NCBI GenBank assembly: GCA_046593355.1
Contig: JBKJNY010000242.1
Location: 62,001-126,000, forward strand
DNA length: 64,000 nt
Direction of reading: 5' to 3'
Origin: SXOA01 sp046593355
GTDB taxonomy: Bacteria; Planctomycetota; Planctomycetia; Pirellulales; Pirellulaceae
Part shown: in pieces, positions 17,320 to 25,454 of the stretch
Layout of the letters: each line of letters begins with the position of its first letter
How positions within the stretch are numbered: position 1 is the first letter of the stretch
The notes under the pieces: model-generated
The model's database searches: none
Told to the model about the DNA's origin: nothing
Seen by the model: the letters and a program-made list of their open reading frames with translations, nothing else
Made by a program: the position numbers and the translations under genes

Positions 17320-18381
17320 CTACGGGGCGGCGGCATCGGACTGCGGCAGCAGGCTCTTATCAATCACCTCGCGGATCGCAACCACGGGCGTCGCTTGCGG
17401 CACGAGCATAAACGGAGCCATTCCCAGACCCGCGGCGACGACCTGAATCGCCCGGTAGACCAAAGCGATCATCAGCCCCTTCTTCGCGGTGTCCGCCGGC
17501 GAGAACGCCTCGTAGAAAATCGTCAGCAGCCACTCCAGGAATCCCTGCGGCAGCGTCCCCGCCGCCATCGCCAGCGGGACAAACACGGCATGGTCCAGCA
17601 GCGGCGGCTGCGGCGTGGGCTGGCCGCGCGCGTCCAATAGAGCGCTGCCGATGACGTAGATCATTCCCACAAACAGCAAATGCACGCCCAGGCTCATCAG
17701 CATCGCCAGCAACAGCCGGTCGGCGCGACCGCTGTAGATGTGCATCGCGCTGACCAGCTTCTGGATGATGCCACCCAGGACCGGAGTTTTGGCCAGCCGG
17801 TTCCAGACCGAGGACTTGGTGAATCCCGGCACAAACAGCAAGCCTCCAGCCGCAATGCCAATGAGGGCTGCGCCTCGAATGACCCAGCAGAGGAGCGACA
17901 GCTTGCGCTGCAGCTCGGCATCCGCCTTGCCAATCTCGTTCACATCGATGAGCAGCGTTCCCAGCGCGGCCAGGATGAGCAGGGCCACCAGGCCGATCAC
18001 CCGGTCGACGAATACCGTGGCCACGGCTTCGGTGCGGCGCGTCGGATTGAGCCGCGACAAAAAGACCGCCTTGACCGCGTCTCCCCCCACGAGCCCCAGT
18101 GGCAGCAGATTCACCGCGTATCCGAGAAAGCCCACCCGCAGCGCTTCGCGGGTGGTGAACTCCAGCCCCAGCGTTCGCGCCAGCATCTGCCAGCGGCAAA
18201 CGGTGAGAGCCACGGCCGCCAGCACCAGCAGCACTGCCCCGGCCAGCCGCCACCAGAGCCAATTCCGCCAGCCTTCCAGCATGTTGACGAAATCAGGGTT
18301 TTGGAAAGCCGAGAAAATCAGGTATCCCAAAATGGCGACGGAAACGCCGATTTTCGCGGCGAGCAGGCCAATCTTTTTCAT
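17320..18381 (-). CDS. YbhN/UPF0104-family membrane protein (LPG-synthase transmembrane-like)
   Basis: 353 residues from ATG 18381 (MKKIGLLAAKIG). Seven or eight hydrophobic spans, with family features: MLARTLGLEFTTREALRVGFLGYAVNLLPLGLVGGDAVKA after the second helix, VFVDRVIGLVALL, and a late PLAMAAGTLPQGFLEWLL segment. Relatives are the flippase/transmembrane half of lysylphosphatidylglycerol synthase and YbhN. The soluble synthase half is absent, so this may be a lipid flippase-like protein. Confidence 0.88.
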   Translation of the reverse strand: MKKIGLLAAKIGVSVAILGYLIFSAFQNPDFVNMLEGWRNWLWWRLAGAVLLVLAAVALTVCRWQMLARTLGLEFTTREALRVGFLGYAVNLLPLGLVGGDAVKAVFLSRLNPTRRTEAVATVFVDRVIGLVALLILAALGTLLIDVNEIGKADAELQRKLSLLCWVIRGAALIGIAAGGLLFVPGFTKSSVWNRLAKTPVLGGIIQKLVSAMHIYSGRADRLLLAMLMSLGVHLLFVGMIYVIGSALLDARGQPTPQPPLLDHAVFVPLAMAAGTLPQGFLEWLLTIFYEAFSPADTAKKGLMIALVYRAIQVVAAGLGMAPFMLVPQATPVVAIREVIDKSLLPQSDAAAP

Positions 18382-18611
18382 TGTTGCGTTCAAAGCAGGA
18401 CGATGCTCAACGAGTGATTGTGCCGGCAATGCAGCCGCCGGTCGGCGCGGGCGAACCCGCCGGCCAACTGCCTGTCTATCAGTAATCGGCCGACCTTGAC
18501 AACGGGAAATGAGGCGGATAGCTTCTAAGTGTTGGATTTGCCCGAGGAATTACCGCATTTTAACCCTTCCAGGGGGGTTGGCGGCGAGCAGTTACGAAGA
18601 TTCGTGATTAC
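18382..18611. other. upstream region of YbhN-like gene and tRNA-Ala
   Basis: 230 bases with no open frame of note. It must hold the promoter of the YbhN-like gene (minus) and of the tRNA (plus). A GCCGGCGGG-type inverted sequence is present around 18430-18470. Confidence 0.4.
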
Positions 18612-18684
<73 letters not shown>

Positions 18685-18687
18685 CTT

Positions 18688-18724
18688 AAAGCCACCTTGC
18701 GATTCGTCGCGGGGTGGCTTTTTT
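18688..18724 (+). terminator. rho-independent terminator after tRNA-Ala
   Basis: AAAGCCACC..GCGA, a TTCG tetraloop, then TCGC..GGTGGCTT followed by a run of T. It starts three bases after the tRNA, so the tRNA is a single-gene transcript. Confidence 0.88.
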
Positions 18725-18761
18725 CGTTGGCCCGTCGGGTTCGCCGTGGGATAATTGGGCG

Positions 18762-18851
18762 GCGAATACTTCCCTGGCTCGGCTGGCCGCTTCTTCACTT
18801 CTTTACTTCGCCGAGCTTGTGGGTGGCGGAGTAAACGTCGATAAGACGGTC
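18762..18851 (-). pseudogene. vestige of the TPR-kinase gene 3' end (copy B)
   Basis: Immediately after the downstream PIN toxin stop, the minus strand reads DRLIDVYSATHKLGEVKK and then a stop. The intact kinase gene at 20331 ends DRLIELYTATDKPDEVKKW..AERAKYP. The DNA after the in-frame stop still resembles the kinase tail. This is a decayed 3' fragment of about 90 bases. Confidence 0.8.
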
Positions 18852-18857
18852 GAGGTC

Positions 18858-19244
18858 TTACCACAATCGCTGTATGCCGTATTGGTCGAGCGCGGGATCG
18901 GCGCTGACCAAGGGGATTCCTTCGGCCAGCGCCTGAGCGATGAGCAAGCGGTCGAACGGGTCTTTATGGTGGAACGGCAAATCGACCAGGGTCGCAAGGT
19001 GATCGTCGGTGATCGGCAGCCACTCAAAGTTGTTGCGGAGCATGTGTTGGGGGAAGAATCCGCGGTACGACCCGCCGATGTCGAGCTTCTTCTGGCTCAC
19101 CTTGATGGCCGTTTCCCAAGCCGACGCCGGGCTGACCAGCTTACGAACCGTCGGGTCGCAGACTGCGGACATCGAGGCCGAACTCATTCGCCGGTCGGCC
19201 CACCAGAACCACAGCACGGTATGCGTATCGAGCAGCAGGGTCAT
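18858..19244 (-). CDS. PIN-domain toxin (VapC-like), downstream copy
   Basis: 128 residues from ATG 19244, overlapping the antitoxin stop by ATGA. PIN nuclease residues: D6 in LLLDTHTVLWFWW, E in SAWETAIK, D in KDPFDRLLIAQA and SADPALDQYG. It probably cleaves RNA. Its last 40 or so residues, from PFHHKDPF to GIQRLW, match the PIN toxin at 19649 almost exactly, while the first half differs. Confidence 0.9.
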   Translation of the reverse strand: MTLLLDTHTVLWFWWADRRMSSASMSAVCDPTVRKLVSPASAWETAIKVSQKKLDIGGSYRGFFPQHMLRNNFEWLPITDDHLATLVDLPFHHKDPFDRLLIAQALAEGIPLVSADPALDQYGIQRLW

Positions 19245-19474
19245 TCCATGTATTCCGCGAAGTCCTCCAGCGGAGCGTCGAAGTCGGGGGCCATCCAGAA
19301 TGACCGATCTTTCGCCGATCCCGGCTGGCACGGCCAACTCGTGCGGCTCGGCCGCGTCACCACCGCGACCGGTTCCCCGGCGGTTGTCAGAACCAATTCC
19401 TCACCGGGCGATAGTCCGGCGACTAGATCGGCCAGCTTTGCTTGAGCTGCGGACAGTGGCAGCGTATGGGACAT
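19241..19474 (-). CDS. Phd/YefM-type antitoxin
   Basis: 77 residues. MSHTLPLSAAQAKLADLVAGLSPGEELVLTTAGEPVAVV is the DNA-binding Phd/YefM fold, and the tail DFDAPLEDFAEYME is the toxin-neutralising segment. Overlaps the toxin by four bases. The tail DFAEYME is shared with the antitoxin at 20032. Confidence 0.88.
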   Translation of the reverse strand: MSHTLPLSAAQAKLADLVAGLSPGEELVLTTAGEPVAVVTRPSRTSWPCQPGSAKDRSFWMAPDFDAPLEDFAEYME

Positions 19475-19554
19475 GGTATGTTCTCCTATACGGTCATCTT
19501 ACACTGTTCACCCAGGGCGGTCACTTCGTCGTTGGAAACTTGGGAGCAAGTTGT

Positions 19555-19643
19555 GGATACTTCGCCCGCTCGGCTGGCCGCTTCTTCACTTCTTTACTTC
19601 GTCGAGCTTGTGGGTGGCGGAGTAAACGTCGATAGGTCAGTCG
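19555..19643 (-). pseudogene. vestige of the TPR-kinase gene 3' end (copy A)
   Basis: Directly after the upstream PIN toxin stop. The minus strand reads PIDVYSATHKLDEVKK then TGA, and in a shifted frame PAERAKYP, the exact last residues of the intact kinase. Closely similar to copy B, showing that toxin 3' end and kinase fragment were duplicated together. Confidence 0.82.
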
Positions 19644-19648
19644 AGGGC

Positions 19649-20035
19649 TTACCACAAACGCTGGATGCCGTAATGGTCGAGCGCGGGATCGGCGCTGACC
19701 AGGGGGATTCCTTCGGCCAGCGCCTGAGCGATGAGCAAGCGGTCGAACGGATCTTTGTGGTGGAACGGCAGGGATGCCACCACCGCGGTGTGCTTCGGCT
19801 CAATGTGCAGGACAGCGAAGTCGTTGCCGACGATTCCTTGATGCATGAAGTCTTCGTAAGGCGCTAGCAGATCGAGCTTCTTATGGCTGACCTTGATGGC
19901 AATCTCCCAGTAGCTCGCCGGACTGATGAGCACGTCGTTCGCCGGGCTTTCGATCAGCCCCTTGGCCGTCGGGGGCAACTTGGGGTCGTTCAACACGAAC
20001 CACAGGAATGCGTGCGTATCCAACAGCACCCTCAT
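19649..20035 (-). CDS. PIN-domain toxin (VapC-like), upstream copy
   Basis: 128 residues from ATG 20035 with ATGA overlap to its antitoxin. D6 (LLDTHAFLWF), E in SYWEIAIKVSHKKLDLL, D in KDPFDRLLIAQA. C-terminal third nearly identical to the toxin at 18858. Likely ribonuclease toxin of a type II system. Confidence 0.9.
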   Translation of the reverse strand: MRVLLDTHAFLWFVLNDPKLPPTAKGLIESPANDVLISPASYWEIAIKVSHKKLDLLAPYEDFMHQGIVGNDFAVLHIEPKHTAVVASLPFHHKDPFDRLLIAQALAEGIPLVSADPALDHYGIQRLW

Positions 20036-20259
20036 TCCATGTACTCCGCGAAGTCCTTCAGGTGGTCGTCATCATCGGAAACGATGACGATCATCCCCTG
20101 ACAATTCCCGGCCTTGCGAGGCTGGCGGGGCGAGGCTTCGCCCACCAGCCGGGCCACCGGCCGGTCCCCTCGCGTGATCACGAGTTCCTCGCCGGGGTCA
20201 AGTGCATCAATGATTTGTGGAAGTCGTAACTGGACTTCATCGATCGTCAGCGTTGGCAT
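20032..20259 (-). CDS. Phd/YefM-type antitoxin
   Basis: 75 residues from ATG 20259, preceded by GGGAGGACC. MPTLTIDEVQLRLPQIIDALDPGEELVITRGDRPVARLV is the DNA-binding half; the tail DDDDHLKDFAEYME neutralises the toxin. It starts 71 bases after the end of the kinase gene on the same strand. Longer upstream frames only translate the kinase gene out of frame. Confidence 0.88.
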   Translation of the reverse strand: MPTLTIDEVQLRLPQIIDALDPGEELVITRGDRPVARLVGEASPRQPRKAGNCQGMIVIVSDDDDHLKDFAEYME

Positions 20260-20330
20260 GGCCGGTCCTCCCCTAGCATTATACCACGACCGCGTCACTA
20301 CTTCTCCTTCTCCGGCGCCGGGGCAGCCGG

Positions 20331-23276
20331 CTACGGATACTTCGCCCGCTCGGCTTGCCACTTCTTGACTTCGTCGGGCTTGTCCGTGGCGGTGTAGAGC
20401 TCGATCAGCCTGTCGAAGGCTTCGGGGAGGCGGACCTGGCCCTCCGGCGGAATCGCCTTCTCCCGCTGCTTGATTCCTTCGTAGCCGGCCAGCAGCAGTG
20501 GTTCGGCGTCGGCGTACTTCTTCTGGCCCAAGAGCGCCCCGCCGAGCATCGACTTCGTGTTGAACGTCGTCCAGACGTCGGGCTGCGTCTTCTCGCGGAT
20601 GACCAGGCATTCGCGGAGGAGCGGTTCGGCCTCGGTCCATTTTTTCTGCTCCAGGAAGCCCAGACCAATCTGGGCGAGCATGCCGGCCAGTTGCGGGCTG
20701 TCCTTGGGCAGCGCTTTGCGAGCCTCGGCCAACTGTTCTTGGAGCAAGTTGGCGAACTTGGCGTTCTCACCCGCCTTCGCGTAGGCATCGATCAATTGCC
20801 CTCCCACCCAGCTAAGATCGTGGTATTTCTTCGCGGCCTGATGAGCTTCTTCGAGCAGCGGAACCGCTTCGTTTAGTCGGCCCGCATCCTTGTAATTCAC
20901 GCCCAAGTTCGCCACCAACTTAAGCGTTTCAGGGTGGTCCCGCCCGAACTTCGCCTCTTGACGCTTCAAGGTCTCCTCGAACAGGGGGATGGACTTGTCG
21001 AGTTGCTTCGCCGACCAATAGCCCGCAGCAAGGCTGTTCATGCTCCTGAGCGTGTCGGGATGTTCGGGACCGAGTTTGGCTTTCCGAAGCTTCAGCGTCT
21101 CCTCGAGGAGCGGCAGGGCCAGGTCCAGTTTACCGACATCCCGGTAGGCCGAGGTGAGGTTGTTCATACTGAGGAGCGTGTCGGGATGTTCGGGGCCGAG
21201 CTTGGCTTTCCGGAGCTTGACCGTATCCTCGAGCAGCGGCAGGGCCAGCTCCAGCTTGCCGGCCGCCTGGTACGCGACGGCAAGGTTGTTCATGCTCCTG
21301 AGCGTTTGGGGATGTTCGGGGCCGAGCTTGACTTTCTGGAGCTTGAGGGTCTCCTCTTGGAGCGGCAGTGCCAGGTCGAGCTTCCCGGCCGCCACATACG
21401 CCAGGGCGAGGTTGTTCATGCTGGTGAGTGTGTCGGGATGTTCGGCGCCAAGTTTGGCTTTGAAAAGCTTGAGCGACTCCTCGAGGAGCGGCAGTGCCAA
21501 GTCGCGCTTTCCGGCATGCTGATATGCCAGGGCGAGCTCGTTCATGCTGCAGAGCGTGTCGAGATGTTCGGGGCCGAGCTTGGCCTGACGAGTGGCACGG
21601 GCTTTCTCCAGCAGCACGATCGCCTTGCCGGGTTCCCCCAGGCCCACCAACGAATTGCCGAACTTGATCTGCATGGCCGCCACGACCAGCGGGTCGCCGA
21701 TCGACTCGCCTTCGAGTTGCGCCACCGCCTTGTCCAGCTTCTCGACCAGGATCGCCTGCAACGGCCGTTCCGCCTTGGCGATCTCCTTCGGGTCCAGGTT
21801 CTCGAAGATCGAGCCGAGGATGTCGTTGGCCTTCTCGATCTGCAAGAGCCGCTTCTGGGCCTGCTCCGTTTGCGCGACCGCATCCAGCTTGGCGAGCCGT
21901 TCGCCTTCGGCCCGGTCCGCCTCGGCTTGCTGGGCCTGGCGCGCGTCCAGCTCAGCGAGGCGGGCGTCCGCCTCCGCCCGGGTCGCCCGCACCGCTTGCC
22001 AACTGCTGACGGCCACGCCCGCCACGAGCAGCAGCCCGATTGCCGCCGCCGTGGTCAACCCGGCCCGATGCTTCCGCGCGAACTTGCCCAGCCGGTAGCG
22101 CGCGCTGGGAGGTGCCGCCAGGACCGGCTCGCCAGACAGGTAGCGCTGCACGTCCGCCGCGAACCCGTTGGCCGTCTCGTACCGCCGGGCGCGGTCTTTT
22201 TCTAGCGACTTCATCACGATCCAGTCCAACTCGCCGCGCACCAGCTTCGTCAACCGCGCCGGTTCAATCTGCCGGCCGGCGGCCAGCGACGGCAGCGTGT
22301 TGCTCGAACTCAGCCGCGTACTTGGCCGCGGCGGTTCTTCTTCGCGGATGAGCCGCTTGATCTCGTCCCAGGCCGCTTCCTTGAAGCGCTGCTTCTCCAG
22401 CGGCGTCGTCCCGGTCAATAGCTCGTAGAGCAGCACCCCCAGCGAATAAATGTCCGAGCGGGTGTCCACATCGATGTTGTTGAGCTGTGCCTGCTCCGGG
22501 GACATGTAGAGCGGCGTGCCCAGTACCGTTTCGTGGGCCGTGTGCAGCGTTCGCTCGGTCAGCGATTGATGCATCGCCTTGGCCAGCCCGAAGTCGATGA
22601 CCTTGGGGACCGGCAGGTCGTCGTAGGGGGCGACCAAGATGTTCGAGGGTTTCAGGTCGCGGTGGATGATCCCCTTCTGATGCGCGTGCTGGACCGCCTG
22701 GCAGACCTGGACGAACAGGTGGAGCCGCTCTTGGACGCTCAGCCGGGTGGCGTCGCAGTAGTCGGTGATCGGCACCCCTTTCACGTATTCCATGACGAAG
22801 TACGGTCGGCCCGCGTCGGTCAGACCGCCGTCGAACACCTTGGCGATGTTGGGGTGGTCCATCACGGCCAGCGCCTGCCGCTCGGCCTCGAAACGGGCGA
22901 GGACGGACTTGGAATCCATGCCCGCCTTGATGAGCTTCAGGGCAACCTTGCGGCGGACCGGCTCGGTCTGCTCCGCCACCCAGACCGTCCCCATCCCCCC
23001 CTCGCCAATCTCTTCCAGCAGCTTGTAGCGGCCGGCGATGACGGTGCCGGGCTGCTCGCGGGGAATGAAGGCCTGAGTCTGTTCCAAGCCCCCTGGAACC
23101 GGCCGGTCCAGCAGGTGACCAGCCCGGTCGTGCGCCCGCAGCAGGGCCTCGATCCGGCCCCGCAACCCCGCGTCGTCCGCGCAGGCTTGATCCAAGTAGG
23201 CGGCCCGTTCCGCAGAGGCCGGAATGTCCACGGCAGCGGCAAAGATGGACTCGGTGCGGTCAGGGGATTCGGCCAT
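20331..23276 (-). CDS. serine/threonine protein kinase with TPR sensor domain
   Basis: 981 residues. Kinase domain about 84-380: GEGGMGTV loop at 91-98, VALK lysine K114, HRDLKPSN with catalytic D207, DFG at 228-230, GTPLYMSPEQ activation segment. One transmembrane helix at about 405-424, then coiled coil and six kinesin-light-chain-type TPRs of 42 residues (about 556-809) on the other side of the membrane, then a C-terminal helical region. An ECF sigma gene lies directly upstream, the standard planctomycete pairing. Two decayed copies of its 3' end occur downstream. Confidence 0.95.
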   Translation of the reverse strand: MAESPDRTESIFAAAVDIPASAERAAYLDQACADDAGLRGRIEALLRAHDRAGHLLDRPVPGGLEQTQAFIPREQPGTVIAGRYKLLEEIGEGGMGTVWVAEQTEPVRRKVALKLIKAGMDSKSVLARFEAERQALAVMDHPNIAKVFDGGLTDAGRPYFVMEYVKGVPITDYCDATRLSVQERLHLFVQVCQAVQHAHQKGIIHRDLKPSNILVAPYDDLPVPKVIDFGLAKAMHQSLTERTLHTAHETVLGTPLYMSPEQAQLNNIDVDTRSDIYSLGVLLYELLTGTTPLEKQRFKEAAWDEIKRLIREEEPPRPSTRLSSSNTLPSLAAGRQIEPARLTKLVRGELDWIVMKSLEKDRARRYETANGFAADVQRYLSGEPVLAAPPSARYRLGKFARKHRAGLTTAAAIGLLLVAGVAVSSWQAVRATRAEADARLAELDARQAQQAEADRAEGERLAKLDAVAQTEQAQKRLLQIEKANDILGSIFENLDPKEIAKAERPLQAILVEKLDKAVAQLEGESIGDPLVVAAMQIKFGNSLVGLGEPGKAIVLLEKARATRQAKLGPEHLDTLCSMNELALAYQHAGKRDLALPLLEESLKLFKAKLGAEHPDTLTSMNNLALAYVAAGKLDLALPLQEETLKLQKVKLGPEHPQTLRSMNNLAVAYQAAGKLELALPLLEDTVKLRKAKLGPEHPDTLLSMNNLTSAYRDVGKLDLALPLLEETLKLRKAKLGPEHPDTLRSMNSLAAGYWSAKQLDKSIPLFEETLKRQEAKFGRDHPETLKLVANLGVNYKDAGRLNEAVPLLEEAHQAAKKYHDLSWVGGQLIDAYAKAGENAKFANLLQEQLAEARKALPKDSPQLAGMLAQIGLGFLEQKKWTEAEPLLRECLVIREKTQPDVWTTFNTKSMLGGALLGQKKYADAEPLLLAGYEGIKQREKAIPPEGQVRLPEAFDRLIELYTATDKPDEVKKWQAERAKYP
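20850..21612 (-). repeat. six tandem 126-bp coding repeats (42-residue TPR units)
   Basis: Within the kinase gene, units of the form LGPEHPDTLRSMNNLA..AGKLDLALPLLEETLKLR repeat every 42 residues. Adjacent units are highly similar at DNA level, so unit number may vary between strains. Confidence 0.85.
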
Positions 23277-23359
23277 GAGTCAGTCCTCTTTCTAGCGGGA
23301 TCGGTAGCTTCCCTCAGTTAAGCGTCGTTTCCGCTCCGCGCGCCTCACTAAAAGAACAT

Positions 23360-23438
23360 TATCCACAGATTTCGCAGATTTCACAGATTGGGAAATCTTG
23401 ATTTGAATCTGTGGAATCCGCGAAATCTGTGGACAATT
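23360..23438. repeat. word-like palindrome between ECF sigma and kinase genes
   Basis: TATCCACAGATTTCGCAGAT at 23360 onward is mirrored by the stretch ending GCGAAATCTGTGGACAATT at 23438. Each arm repeats the word CAGATT/AATCTG. It ends two bases before the sigma-factor stop (23440). Confidence 0.8.
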
Positions 23439-23439
23439 C

Positions 23440-23994
23440 CTAATCCGCCTTCTCATCCAGAGCGTTGATCAGCCAGGCGCGGGCATACGTCCAGTACCGG
23501 CTGGCGGTGGCTCGGGAGATGCCCAGGGCCGCCGCCGCTTCTTCCTCGGATAGGCCGGCAAAATAGCGGAGCTTGACCAGTTCCGCCTTCTCTGGTTCGA
23601 GAGCCGAGAACCGCTGGAGCGCCTCGTCCAAATCCAGAAGTTCTTCTGCGGGCGCTTCGGCGGCAAGTTCCACGTCGGACAGCGGCACCCGCTCGCGCTG
23701 GCCGCCGTGCCTGATCCGCAGCTTCCGCCGGGCCCGGTCAATCAAGATCCGCCGCATCGCCTCGGCCGCGACGCGAAAGAAGTGCCGGCCATCGGCGAAA
23801 GCATGATCGCCAACCAGCCGCAAATACGCCTCATGCACCAGTGCCGTTGCGTTGAGTGTCTGCCCCGGATTTTCGTGCGCCAGCTTCGCTTCCGCCAGTC
23901 TCCGCAACTCGTCGTAGACCAGCGGCAAGAGCTGTTCCGCCGCAGCCGGATCGCCGGATTCCAATTTGCTCAGGATTTCACTGACGACGGACAT
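23440..23994 (-). CDS. ECF-family RNA polymerase sigma factor
   Basis: 184 residues from ATG 23994 (MSVVSEILSKLESGD). Region 2 includes VYDELRRLAEAKL, TALVHEAYLRL and FRVAAEAMRRILIDRARRK; region 4 includes LVKLRYFAGLSEEEAAAALGISRATASRYW. This is the TIGR02999-like ECF type found next to planctomycete kinases. The kinase downstream probably controls its activity. No anti-sigma gene is visible. Confidence 0.92.
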   Translation of the reverse strand: MSVVSEILSKLESGDPAAAEQLLPLVYDELRRLAEAKLAHENPGQTLNATALVHEAYLRLVGDHAFADGRHFFRVAAEAMRRILIDRARRKLRIRHGGQRERVPLSDVELAAEAPAEELLDLDEALQRFSALEPEKAELVKLRYFAGLSEEEAAAALGISRATASRYWTYARAWLINALDEKAD

Positions 23995-24004
23995 GAGAGC
24001 TGCC

Positions 24005-24751
24005 TCAGCGCTTTCCTGCGAGCCGCCGTGTGACGGAACCGCTGGTGAGTTCCCGGAGGGCATCCTTTCCCACCCACCGGGCCGTGGGGTTCGGCATGGC
24101 CGCCAAGCGCTCGGCCACCCCCACGGCGGCAGCGTGGAGGGCGAGATTCCGCTTGCCGATGCAGCGGAGGGCCCAGTTCACCCCTTTCTTGACGAAGTTC
24201 CGCTCGTCCGTGGCAGCCTTCTCCACCAGCAGCAGCAGCCCCCCGGCAAATCCCGGCGCGCCGGGATCATCCGCCTGCTTGTCATGGCAGACCAGACTGG
24301 CCAGCAGCGCAAAGGCCGCCCGCTTCACGAACTCCCCTTTGCGGCTCGACCACTGAACGACTTTCTTCCAAGCGTGCGGCGTCCGGTCGAACAGGTGAAA
24401 GCAGACCGTATCGCAAATGGCCCAACTGTCGAATTCCCGGCACCACCGATCCATCTGTGCGGGCGTAACTCGCTCCGGCTCATCCATAAACGCCGCCATC
24501 ATCCGGGCCTCATACCAGCCGGTCTCCCACAGCCCCGCCGCCAGCTCATGACTCCGCCCCAGGCGTTTGGCCAACTTGTGCATGTCCCCCACCGACACCC
24601 CAAATGCCTTGTCCGAGGGAATGGCGTATCGCGCCATGCCGTTGAGGGTCTTCTTGGTGGCGATGCGCTTGAGGGAGGCGATGACGGAATCGACCTGATT
24701 TGCAGGCAGGCGCTGCAGTTTCTGGTAGGTTGAATTGCGAGGCAAAATCAC
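24005..24751 (-). CDS. AlkD-like DNA alkylation repair protein
   Basis: 248 residues from GTG 24751; no better start exists upstream of the conserved part. HEAT-like repeats of the AlkD family: AFGVSVGDMHKLAKRLG, LWETGWYEARMMAAFM, MDRWCREFDSWAICD and FVKKGVNWALRCIGKRN. AlkD enzymes remove bulky cationic alkylated bases. It ends 10 bases before the sigma-factor start. Confidence 0.88.
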   Translation of the reverse strand: MILPRNSTYQKLQRLPANQVDSVIASLKRIATKKTLNGMARYAIPSDKAFGVSVGDMHKLAKRLGRSHELAAGLWETGWYEARMMAAFMDEPERVTPAQMDRWCREFDSWAICDTVCFHLFDRTPHAWKKVVQWSSRKGEFVKRAAFALLASLVCHDKQADDPGAPGFAGGLLLLVEKAATDERNFVKKGVNWALRCIGKRNLALHAAAVGVAERLAAMPNPTARWVGKDALRELTSGSVTRRLAGKR

Positions 24752-24797
24752 TCTCGACTAATGGGTTTCGGCAACTCGCGGAACTCGCAACTGTCCT

Positions 24798-25454
24798 TCA
24801 TTTGATGCGAAAGAGTGATTTGAACCACGCCACGAATGCTTTGGCTTGGGCACTATGCGATTCAAAGTACTCCCGATATATCGCTTGCCCGTACGGTGCG
24901 CCTGGCTCCTCCTGCCAAGCAAGCCAGCAATGGAGATTGGCCTTTTTTCGGTCCTTTGGATTGGCGAATTTGGCACCGTTCGAGAGCGCGTCAGCGCTGG
25001 ACTTCTCCGCAAACGAGTAAAGTGCGTCGTTCAAAGGCAAAAGGGTCTTGAGAAAGTCCTCAAGGTCGCCTTGGTGAAGCTGGTTATCCGGCATTAGCCA
25101 CACACCAACTCGAACATTTAGTGTGGTTGACTCCTCGATATACCCGCCTGCGACAGGTTGAGCGGGCGGGTTCAGTCCGACTGCCTTCAGTGCCCTTTTA
25201 ACTTGGGCCCATCGAGTGCCGGCCGTCGTATCGATGTCAATGATAAACCCGGCTGCCCGCCCCGTTCCTTTCGCGGCATCGATTTCGTTTTGAATGGCAA
25301 CAATTACACCTGTGTCGTTCTTGCAATTCTTAACATCAACCGGGCGGTCATCGTCTGGCCAGTTCACCCCATGTTTCTTCACCAAGTTGATAACAACGAA
25401 GCCATCATGCTGGCTTTCGACGCAGAGGGCGGGTTTGGCTGCGCCTGTGGCCAT
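24798..25454 (-). CDS. TOPRIM-like (DUF3226-type) protein paired with AAA ATPase
   Basis: 218 residues. ALCVESQHD (E13) and FIIDIDTTAG (D73, D75) match the E and DxD positions of TOPRIM domains, as in DUF3226/DUF4435 and OLD-type nucleases. Its ATG directly abuts the ATPase stop (TAAATG), so the two are translationally coupled. It is A+T richer than the flanks. Function is inferred: nuclease-like effector regulated by the ATPase, as in PARIS-type pairs; family assignment is tentative. Confidence 0.7.
   Translation of the reverse strand: MATGAAKPALCVESQHDGFVVINLVKKHGVNWPDDDRPVDVKNCKNDTGVIVAIQNEIDAAKGTGRAAGFIIDIDTTAGTRWAQVKRALKAVGLNPPAQPVAGGYIEESTTLNVRVGVWLMPDNQLHQGDLEDFLKTLLPLNDALYSFAEKSSADALSNGAKFANPKDRKKANLHCWLAWQEEPGAPYGQAIYREYFESHSAQAKAFVAWFKSLFRIK

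Noticed and set aside
17165..17446. 94-codon frame starting in repeat R2
   Set aside because: It translates the repeat and then the antisense of the YbhN-like gene; same product type arises at the other R2 copy.
20850..21612. CRISPR-like periodic repeats
   Set aside because: The 126-bp periodicity is coding (TPR units) with no short identical repeat and unique spacer pattern. No CRISPR array is present in the window.
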